Positions 7,924 to 16,457 of a stretch of DNA of 64,000 nucleotides are shown here, piece by piece. The first letter of the stretch is position 1; each line of letters begins with the position of its first letter. Location of the stretch: contig CAVPBZ010000011.1 of the NCBI GenBank assembly GCA_963702235.1, forward strand, positions 1 to 64,000. The letters are read 5' to 3'. Below the pieces are notes generated by a model. It ran no database searches, was not told the DNA's origin, and saw nothing but the letters and a program-made list of their open reading frames with translations. The translations under genes were made by a program, and so were the position numbers. This stretch comes from PALSA-505 sp963702235. Its GTDB lineage: Bacteria; Actinomycetota; Actinomycetes; Streptosporangiales; Streptosporangiaceae.

Positions 7924-8837
7924 ATCTCGGCCAGCTGCTCGGCGCACGGGATCCAGCTGCCCGCCGCCGCGTTCGCCCTGACCTGCTCGGCCGACATCGC
8001 CCCGGCGATCACCGACCCGCAGCCGGGCTGCGCGGCCAGCCAGCCGATGGCCACCTCGAGCAGCGTGACGCCCTGCTCGCCCGCCCAGGTGATCAGCGCC
8101 TCGACCCGGTCCATCTTCTCGTCGGTGATATAGCCGGTCCGGCCGGCCAGCTTGGTGCCCGGCGCCGGCTCCTGGCCGCGCCGCAGCTTCCCGGTCAGCA
8201 GCCCGTTCGCCAGCGGGAAGTACGGCAGGACGCCCAGCCCGAAGTGCCTCGCGGCGGGGACGACCTCTGCCTCCACGGCCCGCTCCAGCAACGACCAGTG
8301 ATTCTGCGCGGACACGAACGGCGCCGCCCGCATCCGCCCGGCCACATGTGACCCGTCGGCGATCTGCCAGCCGGAGAAGTTGGAGTGGCCGACGTACCGC
8401 ACGATGCCCTCGTGCACCAGGTCGTCCAGGGCGGCGATCGTCTCGGCGATCGGCGTAACCGGGTCGGGCTGGTGCAGCTGGTACAGGTCGATGTAGTCGG
8501 TGCGCAGCCGGCGCAGCGACTGGGTGACGGCCCGCCGGATGTAGGCGCGGCCGCCCCTGGCCCCCGCCGCGGGGCCGTACCCGACGTCGGATCCGCCGAA
8601 CTTGGTGGCCAGCACCACCTGGTCGCGCCGGCCGGCCAGCACCTCGCCCAGGATCTCCTCCGAGCGGCCGTTCCCGCCGTAGGACTCCGCGGTGTCGAGC
8701 AGCGTGATGCCCGACTCGATCGCCGCGTCGACCACGCCGCGGGCCCCGCCGGCGTCCAGCCTGCGGCCGAAGCTGTTGCAGCCGAGTCCCACGACGGAGA
8801 CCAGCAGCCCGGAATCACCCAGCGGTCGGTATCGCAC
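7887..8837 (-). CDS. aldo/keto reductase
   Basis: A 316-residue TIM-barrel oxidoreductase using NADPH. The catalytic tetrad is visible: Asp and Tyr in LLDTAESYGG, Lys in VLATKFGG, and the position usually held by His in VGHSNFSGW. Length and motifs match the family; the carbonyl substrate is unknown. Its 3' end is tandemly duplicated just downstream. It lies beside a DUF574 methyltransferase on the same strand, 70 bases away. Confidence 0.9.
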   Translation of the reverse strand: MRYRPLGDSGLLVSVVGLGCNSFGRRLDAGGARGVVDAAIESGITLLDTAESYGGNGRSEEILGEVLAGRRDQVVLATKFGGSDVGYGPAAGARGGRAYIRRAVTQSLRRLRTDYIDLYQLHQPDPVTPIAETIAALDDLVHEGIVRYVGHSNFSGWQIADGSHVAGRMRAAPFVSAQNHWSLLERAVEAEVVPAARHFGLGVLPYFPLANGLLTGKLRRGQEPAPGTKLAGRTGYITDEKMDRVEALITWAGEQGVTLLEVAIGWLAAQPGCGSVIAGAMSAEQVRANAAAGSWIPCAEQLAEIDKIVPPPAPAS

Positions 8838-8907
8838 TTTCCCAGCCTAACGGCGGGTGCCGCGACGGCTGCCGCCGGGCCAGCGTGGTTCGGTGCGGCC
8901 TGGGCGG

Positions 8908-9741
8908 CTAGCCGCCGTCCGGCCGCGCGGGCTTCCGGGCGACGACTGCGTACACGTGTGACCTGCCCGGATCCCCGGTGCCGTCCGCGACCGGGTCGGG
9001 GCGCCACTGCGGCGCCCACACCAGCCCGGGGTCGATCAGCTCGAGGCCGGCGAGCATGGCCTGCACCTCGTCGCGGGTGCGCAAGTACACTCGCGCCGTG
9101 GCCCGGTCGAACACCCGTTCCGCCTTCGCCGACTCTGGCCTGCTGTCGGCGGTGCCATGCGAAAGAACCAGGTAGCTGCCCGGTGCGAGGCCGTCCAGCA
9201 GCCGGGTGATGAGGCCCGCCGGGTCGTCCGCGTCGGCGATGAAGTGCATGATCGCCCCCAGCAGCAGCCCGGCCGGCTCCTCGAAGTCGATCAGCTTGGC
9301 CAGTTCGCCGTCGGCGAGTATCCGGGCCGGGCGGCGCAGGTCCTGCTCGATGATGGCGGTGTTCGCCACGCCGTGCAGCATGGACCGGTCGTGCGCGAGC
9401 ACCACCGGGTCGTTGTCGACGTAGACGACCCGGGCCTCCGGCGCGTAGATCTGGGCCATCTCGTGCACGTTGCCCTGGGTGGGCAGGCCGGTGCCGATGT
9501 CGATGAACTGGCGTATCCCGGCCTCGGCGGCCAGGTACTGCACCGCCCGCCGCATGAACGCCCGGTTCTCCAGCGCGGACGTCCGCGCGTCGGGGGCGGC
9601 GGCGAGGATCTCCTCGGCTGCTTCCCGGTCGGCCGGGTAGTTGTCCTTGCCGCCCAGCAGGTAGTCGTAGATGCGGGCCGGGCTCGGGATATCGGGCCGG
9701 AACGTCACTCTCCAGTCGCCGCCCGTACCCACCATCCCCAC
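8908..9741 (-). CDS. SAM-dependent methyltransferase, DUF574 (Methyltransf_19) family
   Basis: A 277-residue protein of the actinobacterial DUF574 family. It has the family N-terminus IPSPARIYDYLLGGKDNYPA, then a Rossmann SAM-binding motif FIDIGTGLPTQGN, an acidic VVYVDNDPVV and GAIMHFIADADDP. Members occur in many copies in Streptomyces-like genomes, often near XRE/DUF397 genes, as here. The methyl acceptor is not known. Confidence 0.93.
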   Translation of the reverse strand: MGMVGTGGDWRVTFRPDIPSPARIYDYLLGGKDNYPADREAAEEILAAAPDARTSALENRAFMRRAVQYLAAEAGIRQFIDIGTGLPTQGNVHEMAQIYAPEARVVYVDNDPVVLAHDRSMLHGVANTAIIEQDLRRPARILADGELAKLIDFEEPAGLLLGAIMHFIADADDPAGLITRLLDGLAPGSYLVLSHGTADSRPESAKAERVFDRATARVYLRTRDEVQAMLAGLELIDPGLVWAPQWRPDPVADGTGDPGRSHVYAVVARKPARPDGG

Positions 9742-9860
9742 CCTCGTATCGTGACAGCTGGCGGGCCGTCATGCAGCCCAGATGCGAGGCACCCGCAAGC
9801 GCCCGCCGCCGCAGACCGCATGCAGCGGCGGCGGGCAGATCGCGGGTGCAGGCCTACCTG

Positions 9861-10070
9861 TCAGACGCTCGGCGGATCGAATTCGCCGTTCTTCGCGCCG
9901 GTCAGGAAGGCCTGCCACTCGTGCCGGGTATAAACGTGCGGCGCCTTGCCGCGGTCCTTTGTGTCGCGGACCGCGACGCCCCCGTCCGGCAGGTGTGCCA
10001 CTTCGACGCACCCATTGGTGCTGCTCGCGCTGCTCTTGAACCAGCGGATCCCGGTCAGGTCGGGTGTCAT
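9861..10070 (-). CDS. DUF397 domain protein
   Basis: A 69-residue DUF397 protein with the family pattern: WFKSSASSTNGCVEVAHLPD, then GVAVRDTKD and a final EWQAFLTGAKNGEFD. AAGGAG stands six bases before ATG 10070. It sits 28 bases downstream of an XRE regulator with a DUF5753 domain, the standard WhiJ/AbaA-type arrangement in which the small DUF397 protein works with the regulator. Confidence 0.92.
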   Translation of the reverse strand: MTPDLTGIRWFKSSASSTNGCVEVAHLPDGGVAVRDTKDRGKAPHVYTRHEWQAFLTGAKNGEFDPPSV

Positions 10071-10098
10071 CCGCTTCTCCTTCCGCAAATGTCGGTGG

Positions 10099-10953
10099 TT
10101 AAGTGAGTTCGGCGGCCAGCTTGCTGGCCATGTCTGCTGAGTCGCCCGGTGACAGCGCGGCCGCGCGCAGCCGGTCGAACGCCTCCGCACAAGCCCGCAC
10201 ATCCCTGTCTTTCTCCAGGTAGATCGGCCCTCCCCAGGAGTCGAAATAGACCACGTCTTGATCACCTCGTTCGGGGAACTCGATGATGGAGAACGGTCCC
10301 ATCAGCGCCGGGTGTGCGCCCGACGAGAACGGAAGCACCTGCAGCGTGATGCTGGGCCACTGGCTGGCCTCGACCAGATGCTCGAGCTGGCTGCGCATGA
10401 CCTCGGGGCCGCCGATGGGCAGGCGGATCACGCTCTCGTCCAGGATCAGCCACAGGTCCGGCGGATCCTCCCGGTCCAGCACCTCCTGGCGCTTCAGCCG
10501 CAGCTCGGCCAGCCGCTGGAGTTGCTCGGGCGTGTCCTTCTTGTGCACCTCGCGCAGCACCGCCTGGGTATAGGCGGCGGTCTGCAGCAGGCCGTTGATC
10601 ACCTGCGTCTCATAGACCCGGAGCCCGGCCGCCTCGGCCTCGAGGCCGACGTAGATGCCGAACCCGGTGGGCAGCACGTCGTCATAGACGGCCCACCAGC
10701 CCTTGCGGTGGCCCTCGCGCGCCATGTCCAGCAGCACCTGCCGCTGGCCGGCGTCGGTGACGCCGTACAGCTCGAGCAGGGCGGTCAGGTACGCGGTCTT
10801 GGTCGGGGCCTTGCCCGTCTCGATCCGGGACAGCGTGGAGGCCGCCACGCCCAGCTGGTCAGCGACCTCTTCCAGCTTGATCGAGCGCGCTTCGCGCAGC
10901 CGCCGGAGCTCGCTGCCGAGTCGGCGCCGCCGCACTGTCGGACCAATAGCCAC
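10099..10953 (-). CDS. XRE-family regulator with DUF5753 domain (WhiJ-like)
   Basis: A 284-residue regulator. An N-terminal helix-turn-helix (LGSELRRLREARSIKLEEVA, about 11-65) is followed by a DUF5753 ligand/partner domain (about 95-275) that starts at the conserved GLEAEA...RVYETQVINGLLQT. The start is GTG 10953 with GGAG upstream. Such proteins control development and secondary metabolism in Streptomyces together with DUF397 partners. A second, diverged copy of the same pair lies at 12199-13567 in the opposite orientation. Confidence 0.92.
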   Translation of the reverse strand: MAIGPTVRRRRLGSELRRLREARSIKLEEVADQLGVAASTLSRIETGKAPTKTAYLTALLELYGVTDAGQRQVLLDMAREGHRKGWWAVYDDVLPTGFGIYVGLEAEAAGLRVYETQVINGLLQTAAYTQAVLREVHKKDTPEQLQRLAELRLKRQEVLDREDPPDLWLILDESVIRLPIGGPEVMRSQLEHLVEASQWPSITLQVLPFSSGAHPALMGPFSIIEFPERGDQDVVYFDSWGGPIYLEKDRDVRACAEAFDRLRAAALSPGDSADMASKLAAELT

Positions 10954-11978
10954 GGCAGCTCACTCCTCTCCTCGGGGTGCAGAAGCGTGCCTGCCTGGGC
11001 GAACCTAGCCTGCGGGAGGAGGGGATCCATGAGGTGGGTTCGGACCGTGACCAACATATTACAGAAAACATGCGCGATGTGAAATCCTATCTGAGATTGC
11101 GTCATATAGATTTGTGTCAGGCACTTGCGTAGATCATGTGCGGACCGGAACCCGGTCGGGGAGCCCAGTTCTGGCCTGCTCAGCGGCCCGGGGATCGGTC
11201 CCGCAGTCGAGGGTCGGACACCCGTGCGGGCGGGCGCGTGTCAGCCAGCCACTCAGGCGCCGCGCGGGCGGGCGCGCGCGCGGCGGCCACCCACTCACGC
11301 GCCGCGCGGCGCCGGGCGCGCTCGCTGATCACGCACAGTGACCGGGGTATGACCGCTGTCGGGCGCGACGCCTGTCCCGGCGAGGCCGTCGCCGTCCCGG
11401 CGGGGGCCGTCGGCCGTGCCGCGGGACCCGTCGCCTGTCCCGGCGGGAGCGGCACCTGGGCGCCCCAGGGGCTCCCGGCAGGCCGCGGTGCCTGACCCGG
11501 ACGGCGCGTCGCCGCGGGCTGAAGCGGCACGTCCCCGCGCCGGGCGGGCCGGGTACCAGCGATCTTGTCGTGTGGCTGTCCTAATGGCCCCTGGCGTCTC
11601 CCGGGCAAAAAGCTGCGCATTTGCACCGGACTGCGCCGGCGCGGGATCCGGGCATTTGCACGCGCCCGGCGTAGCTCATTCTCAAAGACCGGCCGGAAGC
11701 CTGCGACGTAGCTGCGATGTAGCTAGCAGGCGACCTTTACCAGGAGTAACGACGGCGCGAGCGCGCGGCGACGCTCGTCACCGCCGCGCAATTGCCGGAC
11801 GGTCCCGCGAGCTGTCCCGAGTCCGGCCGATCAGGGTGATGACCTGCGAGAACGACAGTTGCCTCACCCGGTGGGCCACAACTGACCGGTCATTCCAGTC
11901 ACTACTGAGGGGCGGGCCGGGAACTGGGCACTGACCGTCGGCCCGACAATTCCGAAAGCATTTGGGGAGTGGCATGAA

Positions 11979-11992
11979 ATCGCAAATGCGAT
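11979..11992. promoter_or_regulatory. candidate operator, inverted repeat ATCGCA-AA-TGCGAT
   Basis: A 6-2-6 perfect inverted repeat about 207 bases before the plus-strand XRE start. It shares the GCAA/TTGC-type half-site with the larger palindrome at 12027-12055. Confidence 0.35.
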
Positions 11993-12026
11993 ACCATGAA
12001 AGGGAAGTCGGGTTATATGCAAGAGC

Positions 12027-12055
12027 GCCACGCAATTGCGTCGCGATTGCGTGGC
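12027..12055. promoter_or_regulatory. 10-bp inverted repeat upstream of the plus-strand XRE gene
   Basis: GCCACGCAAT (12027-12036) and ATTGCGTGGC (12046-12055) are perfect reverse complements across nine bases. Inside lies a second 10-base palindrome, CGCAATTGCG (12031-12040). The position, about 145 bases before the start, suits autoregulation by the XRE protein. Confidence 0.45.
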
Positions 12056-12198
12056 CAGGAGACACGGTACCCCCGCCGGACTGAGAGATCACGATAGGCA
12101 CCGGAACGGCCAGGTAGTCCCGCCCCGCGACACAGCAGCGGGGGCCCGCCCGGCCGCGAGAAGGAAGGCCCGGTAACGATGCTAGGGGAATTGCGCTG

Positions 12199-13077
12199 AT
12201 GAACCCCGAGGGACTGTCAGGAGGCCCCACTGCCCTCCGCATCCTGCTCGGCATCCAACTGCGCCGGCTCCGCGAGGAGCGGGGGATCACCGCTCAGGAG
12301 GCGGCTTTCGCCATCCGCGGCTCGGAGTCGAAGATCAGCCGCATCGAGCTCGGCCGGAACGCGGTCAGGGAGATCGACGTCGCCGACCTGCTCACGCTCT
12401 ACGGCCTCACCGACCCCGGCGAGCGTGAGCAGCTGCTCACGCTGGCCAGCCAGGCCAACAGGCCGGGCTGGTGGTACCGCTACAACGACATCCTGCCCGG
12501 CTGGTTCCAGCCCTACATCGGGCTGGAGGAGGCCGCCGAGTCGATCCGCGTCTACGAGCCCCAGTTCGTCCCCGGCCTGCTGCAGACCGAGGACTACGCG
12601 ACCGCGGTGCTCGCGCTGGGCGACATCCCGCATGACGAGGCGGACCGGCACGTCATCCTGCGCAAGGAGCGCCAGCGCCGGTTCGCCGCGGGCGAGCTGC
12701 GGCTGTGGGTGATCCTGGACGAGCAGGCGCTGCGCCGCCCGGTCGCCGACCACGGGGTCATGCACGAGCAGCTCGAGTACCTGCTGAAGTCGAGCGCGCG
12801 CCGCAACCTCACCCTGCAGATCATCCCCCGCGGCGCGGCCGGGACCGCCGCCCCGAGCGGGTTCAGCATCCTGCGGTTCGCTGACCCCGAGATGCCCGAC
12901 ATCGTGTACGTGGAGCAGCTGACCAGCGCTCTTTACCTGGACAAGCGCCCTGACGTCGACCGCTACCTGCTGGCCATGGAGCGGATGAGCATCCTGAGCG
13001 CCGACCCGCACAGCTCCGAGGATCTGATCCGGGAAGTCCTGGCCGAGACGGAGGCCCAGCATGACCAGTGCGCCTGA
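12199..13077 (+). CDS. XRE-family regulator with DUF5753 domain (WhiJ-like), second copy
   Basis: A 292-residue paralogue of the regulator at 10099-10953. The helix-turn-helix is near residues 15-70 (LGIQLRRLREERGITAQEAA) and the DUF5753 domain follows from GLEEAAESIRVYEPQFVPGL. The conserved WWYRYNDILP sits between the domains. Its last codons overlap the next DUF397 gene by 17 bases, which indicates coupled translation. Several palindromes lie upstream. Confidence 0.93.
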   Translation: MNPEGLSGGPTALRILLGIQLRRLREERGITAQEAAFAIRGSESKISRIELGRNAVREIDVADLLTLYGLTDPGEREQLLTLASQANRPGWWYRYNDILPGWFQPYIGLEEAAESIRVYEPQFVPGLLQTEDYATAVLALGDIPHDEADRHVILRKERQRRFAAGELRLWVILDEQALRRPVADHGVMHEQLEYLLKSSARRNLTLQIIPRGAAGTAAPSGFSILRFADPEMPDIVYVEQLTSALYLDKRPDVDRYLLAMERMSILSADPHSSEDLIREVLAETEAQHDQCA

Positions 13078-13567
13078 CCGCAGGCCGGCCGACCTCAGCG
13101 CCGCGGCCTGGGTGAAGAGCAGCCACAGCGGCCCCACCGGAGGGAATTGCGTCGAGCTCGCGCACCTGTCCGGCGGGCGGGTCGCCGTGCGTCACTCCCG
13201 GGATGCGGCCGGCCCCGCGCTCGTCTTCACGCCGGCCGAGTGGGACGCGTTCCTGGCCGGCGCGAGGGACGGCGAGTTCGACCGGCCCGCGCAGCGGTTA
13301 CGGCCGCCAGGCGCAGGCCAGCGGCGCGGCCCGCACGGCCGCGCCGGGCCGGGCGAGATCCGAGGTCCCGATGACCGGCGCGACCACGACCACCCCGGCT
13401 GGGGACGAGGCCTTCGGCGCGGCTCTGTACCGGCTGCTCGCCGCCGACGGCGGCAACCTGGTGCTCTCTCCCGCCAGCATCGCTGCCGCGCTGCGGATGG
13501 CGCTGTGCGGGGCACGCGGCCAGACGGCGGCCGAGCTCGCCACCGCGCTGCGGCTGCGCGGGCCTGA
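13061..13567 (+). CDS. DUF397 domain protein with run-on C-terminus
   Basis: The first 75 residues form a normal DUF397 domain (WVKSSHSGPTGGNCVELAHL ... EWDAFLAGARDGEFDRP). No stop follows, and the frame continues another 90 or so Arg/Gly/Ala-rich residues into the start of the serpin gene, overlapping it by 197 bases. Family members usually end just after the domain, so a lost stop is likely. The domain itself is intact and probably functional with the XRE protein encoded upstream. Confidence 0.75.
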   Translation: MTSAPDRRPADLSAAAWVKSSHSGPTGGNCVELAHLSGGRVAVRHSRDAAGPALVFTPAEWDAFLAGARDGEFDRPAQRLRPPGAGQRRGPHGRAGPGEIRGPDDRRDHDHPGWGRGLRRGSVPAARRRRRQPGALSRQHRCRAADGAVRGTRPDGGRARHRAAAARA

Positions 13568-14513
13568 CGCGGCTGCCGGCGGGCTCCGCGTGCTGTCCGC
13601 CGCGCTGGCGGACCTGCCCGGTGACGGCGTCACGTTCCGCGCGCCCAACACGATGTGGGTACAGGCCGGGCTGCCGCTGCGGCCCGGGTTCACCGCGGTC
13701 CTGCGCGAGGCCGCCGCGGTCAGCGTCAGGGACGCCGACTTCGCCCGCGCCGCCGAGGCGGCGCGGGGGGAGATCAACGAGCTGGTCGAGAAGCAGACCG
13801 AGGGCAAGATCGCCGGCCTGGTCCCGCCCGGCGCGCTCGACGCGCTCACCCGGCTGGTGCTGGTCAACGCGATCTACCTGAAGGCGGCCTGGGCGCACCC
13901 GTTCCCTGAGCGGGCGACCCGGGACGCCCCGTTCTACCCCGGCGGCCCGGGGGCAGCCGCCGCGGTGACCGTGCCCACGATGCGGCTGACCGAGGAGCTG
14001 CCGTACCTGCGCGGTGACGGGTACCAGGTGGTGCTGCTGCCCTACCTGGGCGGGAGGCTGGCCATGACGATCGTGCTGCCGGACGGGGCGCTGGCCGGGC
14101 TGCCCGACGACCTCACCGCCGGGCTCGGCGGCCTGGCCGGGCAGGCCCGCCGCCGCCGGGTGTCCCTCGCGCTGCCCAGGTTCCGGCAGGAATGCGCGTT
14201 CGGCCTGGTGCCGGTGCTGCGGCAGCTGGGCATCAGGCAGGCCTTCAGCCGCGGTGAGGCGGACTTCAGCGGCATCACCGCCGCCGAGCCGCTGTGCATC
14301 AGCGCGGTCGTGCACAAGGCGTTCATCGACGTCAACGAGAAGGGCACCGAGGCCGCCGCCGCCACCGCGGTCGTGATGCGGGTGATGGCCGCCATGGCTC
14401 CGGCCCGGCCGGTGACGATGATCGTGGACCACCCGTTCCTGTTCGCGATCACTGACACCGCCACCGGGCTGCCGCTGTTCCTCGGCCAGGTCACCGACCC
14501 CAGTGCTAGCTGA
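13371..14513 (+). CDS. serpin family serine protease inhibitor
   Basis: A 380-residue serpin. Family landmarks include NLVLSPASIAAALRMALCGA near the N-terminus, LVLVNAIYLKAAW in the middle and HPFLFAI near the end. The hinge of the reactive loop (NEKGTEAAAATA, about 321-332) is the Gly/Ala-rich form of inhibitory serpins. Counting from the conserved Gly as P15 puts P1-P1' at Met-Ala, which suggests an elastase- or subtilisin-like target. There is no signal peptide, so it should act in the cytoplasm. The start is ATG 13371 with GAGG upstream. The gene follows an XRE/DUF397 pair, and its stop codon lies inside a tandem repeat. Confidence 0.92.
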   Translation: MTGATTTTPAGDEAFGAALYRLLAADGGNLVLSPASIAAALRMALCGARGQTAAELATALRLRGPDAAAGGLRVLSAALADLPGDGVTFRAPNTMWVQAGLPLRPGFTAVLREAAAVSVRDADFARAAEAARGEINELVEKQTEGKIAGLVPPGALDALTRLVLVNAIYLKAAWAHPFPERATRDAPFYPGGPGAAAAVTVPTMRLTEELPYLRGDGYQVVLLPYLGGRLAMTIVLPDGALAGLPDDLTAGLGGLAGQARRRRVSLALPRFRQECAFGLVPVLRQLGIRQAFSRGEADFSGITAAEPLCISAVVHKAFIDVNEKGTEAAAATAVVMRVMAAMAPARPVTMIVDHPFLFAITDTATGLPLFLGQVTDPSAS

Positions 14514-14578
14514 CCCCAGTGCCGGCTGACCCCAGTGCCGGCTGACCCAGTGCCGGCTGACCCAGCTCCAGTTGACCC
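14495..14578. repeat. 15-16 bp tandem repeat over the serpin stop codon
   Basis: Five units of TGACCCCAGTGCCGGC or close variants start at 14495, 14511, 14527, 14543 and 14558, with a sixth partial copy after. The serpin TGA (14511-14513) is the first codon of the second unit, so each unit carries a TGA. Confidence 0.8.
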
Positions 14579-14595
14579 GGCGCGGGAGTGACCCC

Positions 14596-16023
14596 TCAGC
14601 GGCTGGCGCCGCTGGTCCGCGCGGGACGGCCGGAGCGCTTGTCCCGGGGGCGGACGGAGACCCGGATCGGGCTGCCCTCGAAGCCGAACTCCTCGCGCAG
14701 CCGCCGCTCGATGAACCGGCGGTAGGAAGCTTCCAGGAAGCCGGTGGTGAACAGCACGAAGTGCGGCGGCGCCGCGCCTGCCTGGGTGGCGAACATGATC
14801 TTCGGCTGCTTCCCGCCGCGCACCGGCGGCGGCGTCGCCGCGACCAGCCCGCTCAGCCAGGCGTTCAGCCTGCCCGTGGGAATCCGGGACTCCCAGCCGG
14901 CCAGCGCCGTCTCGATGGCCGGGACAAGCCTGTCCAGGTGCCGTCCGGTCTCGGCCGACAGGTTCACCCGCGGCGCCCACCGTGCGGTGTACAGCTGCCG
15001 GTCGAGCTCGCGATCGAGGAACCGGCGCCGGTCCTCGTCCACCAGGTCCCACTTGTTGAAGGCCAGCACCAGCCCCCGGCCGGCCTCGATCACCATGCTG
15101 ACGATGCGCAGATCCTGCTCGGTGAGCGGCTCGCTCGCGTCGATCAGCACGACGGCGACCTCGGCCCGGTCCAGCGCTCCCGCGGTTCGCAGTGCCGCGT
15201 AGTAGTCGGCGCCCTGGCTCTCCCGGAACCGGCGCCTGATGCCGGCGGTGTCGACGAACCGCCAGGTCTTCCCGGACAGCTCGATGAGCTCATCGACCGG
15301 GTCTCTCGTGGTGCCCGCCACCTTGTCGACCACCGCCCGCTGCTCGCCCGCGAGCTTGTTAAGCAGGCTGGACTTGCCCACGTTGGGGCGGCCGATCAGC
15401 GCGACCCGCCGGGGCCCTTGAACGGCGCCGAACGGCTCCGGCGGCGCGTCCGGCAGCGAGCCGAGAACCGCGTCCAGCAGGTCTCCGCTGCCCCGCCCGT
15501 GCAGCGCGCTCACCGGAAACGGCTCGCCGAGGCCCAGCGACCACAGCGAGGCCGCGGCAGGCTCGCCGGGCGCGTCGTCCACCTTGTTGGCCGCCAGCAC
15601 CACCGGCTTGCCGCTGCGGCGCAGCACGGCGGCGACCGCCTCGTCCGCGTCGGTCGCCCCGACGACGGCATCCACGACGAACAGCACCGCGTTCGCCGCG
15701 TCCACGGCTACCCGCGCCTGCCAGGCGACCCGGGCGGCCAGCGCCTCGGTGCCCTCGACCGCTGGATCCCAGCCGCCGGTGTCCACCAGGGTGAACGCGC
15801 GCCCGGACCAGGTCGCGTCGTAGGCGACCCGGTCCCGGGTGACGCCCGGGGTGTCCTCCACGACGGCCTGGCGGCTGCCGAGGATCCGGTTGACGAGGGT
15901 GGACTTGCCCACGTTCGGCCGGCCGACGACCGCCACCACGGGTGCGGGCGCGGACGGGGACTCGACGCTGTCCGGCGCCAGCTCTGGCTCGGCCGGCGAG
16001 TCCACGCGGTGCGCGTTCGGCAT
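14596..16023 (-). CDS. der: ribosome biogenesis GTPase Der (EngA)
   Basis: A 475-residue double GTPase needed for 50S subunit assembly. Two G domains each carry P-loop GRPNVGKS (34-41 and near 211), and a KH-like domain ends the protein near FEGSPIRVSVRPRDKR. The first 30 residues (MPNAHRVDSPAEPELAPDSV) are a variable extension. The leading MPNAHRV is the last, partial unit of the 54-bp array that fills the cmk-der gap, so the start codon itself sits in a repeat. The gene follows cmk, as in other actinobacteria. Confidence 0.97.
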   Translation of the reverse strand: MPNAHRVDSPAEPELAPDSVESPSAPAPVVAVVGRPNVGKSTLVNRILGSRQAVVEDTPGVTRDRVAYDATWSGRAFTLVDTGGWDPAVEGTEALAARVAWQARVAVDAANAVLFVVDAVVGATDADEAVAAVLRRSGKPVVLAANKVDDAPGEPAAASLWSLGLGEPFPVSALHGRGSGDLLDAVLGSLPDAPPEPFGAVQGPRRVALIGRPNVGKSSLLNKLAGEQRAVVDKVAGTTRDPVDELIELSGKTWRFVDTAGIRRRFRESQGADYYAALRTAGALDRAEVAVVLIDASEPLTEQDLRIVSMVIEAGRGLVLAFNKWDLVDEDRRRFLDRELDRQLYTARWAPRVNLSAETGRHLDRLVPAIETALAGWESRIPTGRLNAWLSGLVAATPPPVRGGKQPKIMFATQAGAAPPHFVLFTTGFLEASYRRFIERRLREEFGFEGSPIRVSVRPRDKRSGRPARTSGASR

Positions 16024-16457
16024 ATCAGGCCCTCCGTGCCGGGCCGGCCGGCGAGTTCAAGCGGTTTACGTTCGGCCTACCAGGCCCCCGTCCCGGGCCG
16101 GCCAGTGGGCTCACGCGGTGCGCGTTCGGCAGATCAGGCCCTCGTCCCGGGCCGGCCAGTGGGCTCACGCGGTGCGCGTTCGGCAGATCAGGCCCTCGTC
16201 CCGGGCAGGCCAGCGGGCTCACGCGGTGCGCGTTCGGCAGATCAGGCCCTCGTCCCGGGCCGGCCAGCGGGCTCAAGCGGTGCGCGTTCGGCATATCAGG
16301 CCCTCGTCCCGGGCAGGCCAGCGGGCTCAAGCGGTGCGCGTTCGGCATATCAGGCCCTCGTCCCGGGCCGGCCAGCGGGCTCACGCGGTGCGCGTTCGGC
16401 AGATCAGGCCCTCGTCCCGGAGCGGCCAGCGGGCTCACGCGGTGCGCGTTCGGCATA
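16021..16457. repeat. 8 x 54-bp tandem array between cmk and der
   Basis: Eight units of 54 bp (18 codons, minus strand consensus PNAHRVSPLAGPGRGPDL) fill the whole gap. Each unit includes the start region of der. The junction TGATATGCCGAACGCG occurs at both ends: once where cmk stops and the array frame opens, and once where the array frame stops and der opens. The unit nearest der is the most diverged. Confidence 0.92.
16025..16456 (-). CDS. repeat-encoded reading frame, 143 aa, between cmk and der
   Basis: An open frame made entirely of the 18-residue repeat. It opens with ATG one base after the cmk TGA and closes with a TGA one base before der's ATG (TGATATG at both joins). It could be translated by coupling from cmk and pass ribosomes on to der. 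Equally it may be an accident of an in-frame repeat; there is no known fold. The product would be a basic, Pro/Gly-rich protein with a PNAHR motif every 18 residues. Confidence 0.35.
   Translation of the reverse strand: MPNAHRVSPLAAPGRGPDLPNAHRVSPLAGPGRGPDMPNAHRLSPLACPGRGPDMPNAHRLSPLAGPGRGPDLPNAHRVSPLACPGRGPDLPNAHRVSPLAGPGRGPDLPNAHRVSPLAGPGRGPGRPNVNRLNSPAGPARRA

Larger units (their letters stand above)
10954..12198. other. 1.2 kb gene-free interval between divergent XRE genes
   Basis: No reading frame here has protein-like composition on either strand; those present are Pro/Arg/Ala-rich and share no domain. The right-hand end (11960-12060) is palindrome-rich and AT-richer than the rest. The left end (11030-11110) is also AT-rich and holds a minus-strand TAATAT (11056-11061) that could be a -10 box for the left XRE gene. 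The stretch 11130-11530 is repetitive in CCCGGCGGG-type words. It may be a large regulatory region or a decayed gene. Confidence 0.5.

Noticed and set aside
11136..11934. Several open frames of 100-170 codons in the gene-free interval
   Set aside because: They overlap each other on both strands, are Arg/Pro/Ala-rich and have no domain or ribosome site. High GC alone explains their length.
16021..16457. Regular repeat array resembling a CRISPR
   Set aside because: Units are directly adjacent with no unique spacers, have a coding periodicity and no cas genes are near, so it is a minisatellite.
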